Shown here: in pieces, positions 61,897 to 64,000 of the stretch
Position numbering within the stretch: the stretch's first letter is position 1
Layout: each line of letters starts with the position of its first letter
From: Porphyra umbilicalis
Lineage: Eukaryota > Rhodophyta > Bangiophyceae > Bangiales > Bangiaceae
DNA length: 64,000 bases
Direction: 5' to 3'
Assembly: GCA_002049455.2 (NCBI GenBank)
Contig: KV918820.1
Coordinates: forward strand, 1-64,000
Made by a program: the position numbers and the translations under genes
Notes under the pieces: generated by a model
The model's input: only the letters and a program-made list of their open reading frames with translations
Database searches by the model: none
What the model was told of the DNA's origin: nothing

Positions 61897-63770
61897 CAGT
61901 GGGAGGTGCCGAGCCGCCTGACAAAGGCAAAACCCCGCACTCCATACGAGCCCCACTCGTCGCCGTGCCCCGTCCACCCGTCTGGCGCACAACGAGCACA
62001 CACCAGCAAGATCAAGCTACATGGGCTCGAAGAAAAAATCGGCCCTGGTGACCACACACAGGCCGATTTCAGATTCCAATGTGGGTCCCCATTGCCAGCA
62101 ATGACATTTGCGTCCCACCCCCAGTGAAGCGCCACTGCACCGGGGAAAGGGCAGGGTCAGCCCGAGGTCTCTGTGAGAAGCTTGTAGCCCGCCTCTCGTA
62201 TGTAGTGCTCGTGTGGTGTGTCCGCATCGGCCGCACGGGGTTGCTCCCGTAATCATTTGGACGGCACAGGGCGAAGCGAATCACGGCTGACAAGGGTGTC
62301 TCACCCGTGCGCGCCCGCACGCCACCGTCGGTACATGGTACCCCTCGTACATGCTAAAACCAGTTCCCGTTCGAGTCTGTTTCTGCCAATGAATCGCCGT
62401 TCGAGTCTCCGCTCCGGGCGAGGCCTGCGTCCCCGAAATCGGCGTTTCCTGTGTCTGGGGGCACATCCGTTCGAGTCTGTTTCAAGCATATGGGGAGGGG
62501 TGTCAGCGCACGAGCGTGCTGGGGGTCTTTTTCGATACGTAGCCGCGTCCTGTTGGAGTAGTTGACTGCATCTCAATACTCCAGCTCTAACGCTCAACTG
62601 CTTGCATGTAAGGTCAAGAAAGTCGCATCGCTATAGGTAAACCTGTCGAAGCCGATGCCGGCTGTGACGGCCCTGGGCTGCTCGTGGGCGGCGACGACCG
62701 GGTCGCCGTCCGCATTGGTGCCCGCTAGTAGACTGAGCAGAACGAAAGGGAAAGTGCTGGTTTATAAACAAGGACGGGTGAGCAACCAGAGCATGTAATA
62801 TCGGCCAAGCGGTGGTGCGGTGAGGGTGCGGTGAGGGTCGAAGTGCGGGGACACATCAACTGTGCGGTGGTCAGGTCTGCGCTGGAGCCATCGGATGCAT
62901 ACAGCAACAGAAACAAAGGAAAATAACAGCTGAACATGACCGGGAGGGGGGAGGGGTGGGGGAGGATGGGGAAAGACATCAGAGGAGAAGGGAAGGTGCG
63001 GCTCGTCAAAGAATGGAGAGGGGGGCGTCGAGGAAAACACAACGAAACAGAGGGCAGAGTTACACAAATGTAGGAGAGGGGAGGGGGGGGCTGGCAGTCG
63101 GGGGGTGGTGGCAGAGGCAGGGGCAAGGGCCATGGTGGCCCCTGACAGACACTGGCGAATGCAGCGGACGTCCTCACAACGGCAGGACGAGGGCGCCACG
63201 GCGTGCCGTTTGGACCAGCTCAGAGCTCCTGCTTGGGCCTTCCTCAGGGTTCGGAGCAGTTTGGGCGGGCATCTCAAGCGAACCAACGTCTGCTCAATCC
63301 GAGCTGTGATTGGCTTAAACGCTTGATCTGTCCCTTTGTACGATGATCCAGGACATGATTGGCCAACGATCTGCCATGATGATTGACCCGAAGCGCGCCA
63401 CTTCGACTTCGAGCGCGCAAATTGTTGTCCAACGAAGCCGTCTGCGGCGTCCTGCGTGGCACTCGCCGCGTCAGTGACCTATCCCCTCCCCGACTTTGTC
63501 CCTCGCCTACAGCCGTCACCCCCCCCTTCCTTTGCATGCGATATCCTCGAGCGTCCCGCTGTTCCCCCCCCCGAGCCGCTGTCCGACCCCGCCGTCTTCG
63601 TCTTGCCTCATTCTGCCCAAGCACCGCCGTTCTGGTCTTCGAGCTACCGCACCTTGCCCCCTTCCTCTCCCCCCCCCCCCTCTTCATTACCCCCCTCCCC
63701 CTTCCTTCCTCACCCCCTCATGCCCCCCCTTCATTGCTTTTGCTCACTGTTTCTCTTGTGTTCCACTCAG
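61897..63770. other. Gene-poor region near the right edge
   Basis: 62360-62480 has three copies of CCGTTCGAGTCT (62367, 62398, 62467), which resemble an internal B box but lack any partner A box. 62930-63100 is G-rich. 63480-63770 is strongly pyrimidine-rich. No gene is supported. Confidence 0.45.
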
Positions 63771-64000
63771 ATGGCCAGGGGAGCCAACAACCATCAGTCA
63801 CCCGGCGGCTCCCGCCTGTCGCAGCCGGCCCCCGCGGCACCCGCCGCCATCACCCTTATCACCGTTGGGGCTCTTTACCAATTCACATGCCTTTTCAGAT
63901 ACGTTCTGCGCCCTCTTCTAGTGCTATCGCCCGCTAGGCGGGCACCAGCCTGGGGGCGGACGACAGCCGCCTCCAGGCCCGACGGCTGTCATTGCCACCG
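63771..64000 (+). CDS. Possible exon running off the right edge
   Basis: A long pyrimidine tract ending CTTGTGTTCCACTCAG immediately precedes ATGGCCAGGGGAGCCAACAA. This is the look of a 3' splice site. The frame from 63771 (MARGANNHQSPGGSRLSQP, then AAITLITVGALYQFTCLFRY) stays open to the window end, 76 codons. No family recognised. Confidence 0.2.
   Translation, partial: MARGANNHQSPGGSRLSQPAPAAPAAITLITVGALYQFTCLFRYVLRPLLVLSPARRAPAWGRTTAASRPDGCHCH

Noticed and set aside
62367-62478. Three CCGTTCGAGTCT copies resembling pol III B boxes
   Set aside because: No A box, tRNA fold or terminator at suitable distance; recorded only as a short repeat.
63383-63937. 184-codon plus-strand frame near the right edge
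   Set aside because: It reads through a long pyrimidine tract that looks like an intron 3' end; the frame starting at 63771 after the CAG is preferred.
1-64000. Bacterial or organellar origin of the whole window
   Set aside because: LTR and LINE retrotransposons, AATAAA signals, candidate introns and the eukaryotic-type fused synthetase argue for nuclear eukaryotic DNA; no operons or Shine-Dalgarno pattern are seen.

Overview
The window reads as nuclear DNA of a GC-rich eukaryote. Signs are long intron-poor reading frames with strong G/C third positions, AATAAA-type signals just downstream of two minus-strand frames, candidate splice sites, eukaryotic transposon families (Ty1/copia, LINE, PIF/Harbinger, Tc1/mariner, Crypton-like) and many long G or C homopolymers. 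The fused glutaminase-carbamoyl-phosphate synthetase, the Gly/Pro/Ala-rich proteins and the base composition would suit a bangiophyte red alga (Porphyra/Pyropia type). That is inference: no organelle gene or rRNA is present to fix the species.

Layout. 1-14.2 kb is the gene-bearing end, all on the minus strand: the 5' three quarters of a carbamoyl-phosphate synthetase II gene (1-3.9 kb), a possible small gene (4.55-4.98 kb), a Pro/Gly/Ala-rich repeat protein (5.4-8.6 kb) and a 1317-residue protein made almost wholly of ankyrin repeats (10.25-14.2 kb). 15.2-17.5 kb holds short hairpin-bearing repeats. 18.5-22.35 kb holds a Crypton-like tyrosine recombinase in two frames. 22.4-32.8 kb is mostly gene-free, with two MITE-like elements and degenerate minisatellites. 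32.9-33.8 kb is a Tc1/mariner transposase killed by one stop codon. 34.55-38.24 kb is a complete-looking 3.7-kb transposon with 30-bp terminal inverted repeats around a truncated PIF/Harbinger-type transposase. 39.3-42.4 kb has a tRNA-derived sequence, a 201-bp tandem array and a 0.9-kb element with 42-bp inverted ends. 42.6-44.8 kb is a 5'-truncated LINE reverse transcriptase broken by a small TIR element. 45.6-46.4 kb encodes a coiled-coil protein with a decayed paralogue at 60.5-61.3 kb. 46.47-46.62 kb has two tRNA-like genes beside a decayed copia relic. 49.2-53.4 kb is a much better preserved Ty1/copia element whose primer site matches the anticodon region of initiator tRNA-Met. 54.6-55.7 kb encodes a secreted glycine-rich protein. 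57.4-64 kb is repeats, relics and one possible first exon at the right edge.

How it fits together. The host genes look unrelated: pyrimidine synthesis, an ankyrin scaffold, and an extracellular or wall glycine-rich protein. Everything between 15 and 63 kb behaves as a transposon graveyard in which at least seven families are nested or dispersed. Several are damaged by a single identifiable lesion: one stop codon, one insertion or one deletion. The most interesting items are the Crypton-like recombinase, the PIF/Harbinger-type element with its GCGAACC and CGGCCG motif arrays, the half-tRNA primed copia element, the covarying hairpin repeats and the mirror-image arrangement of two repeat blocks at 45.7-47 and 59.1-61.3 kb.
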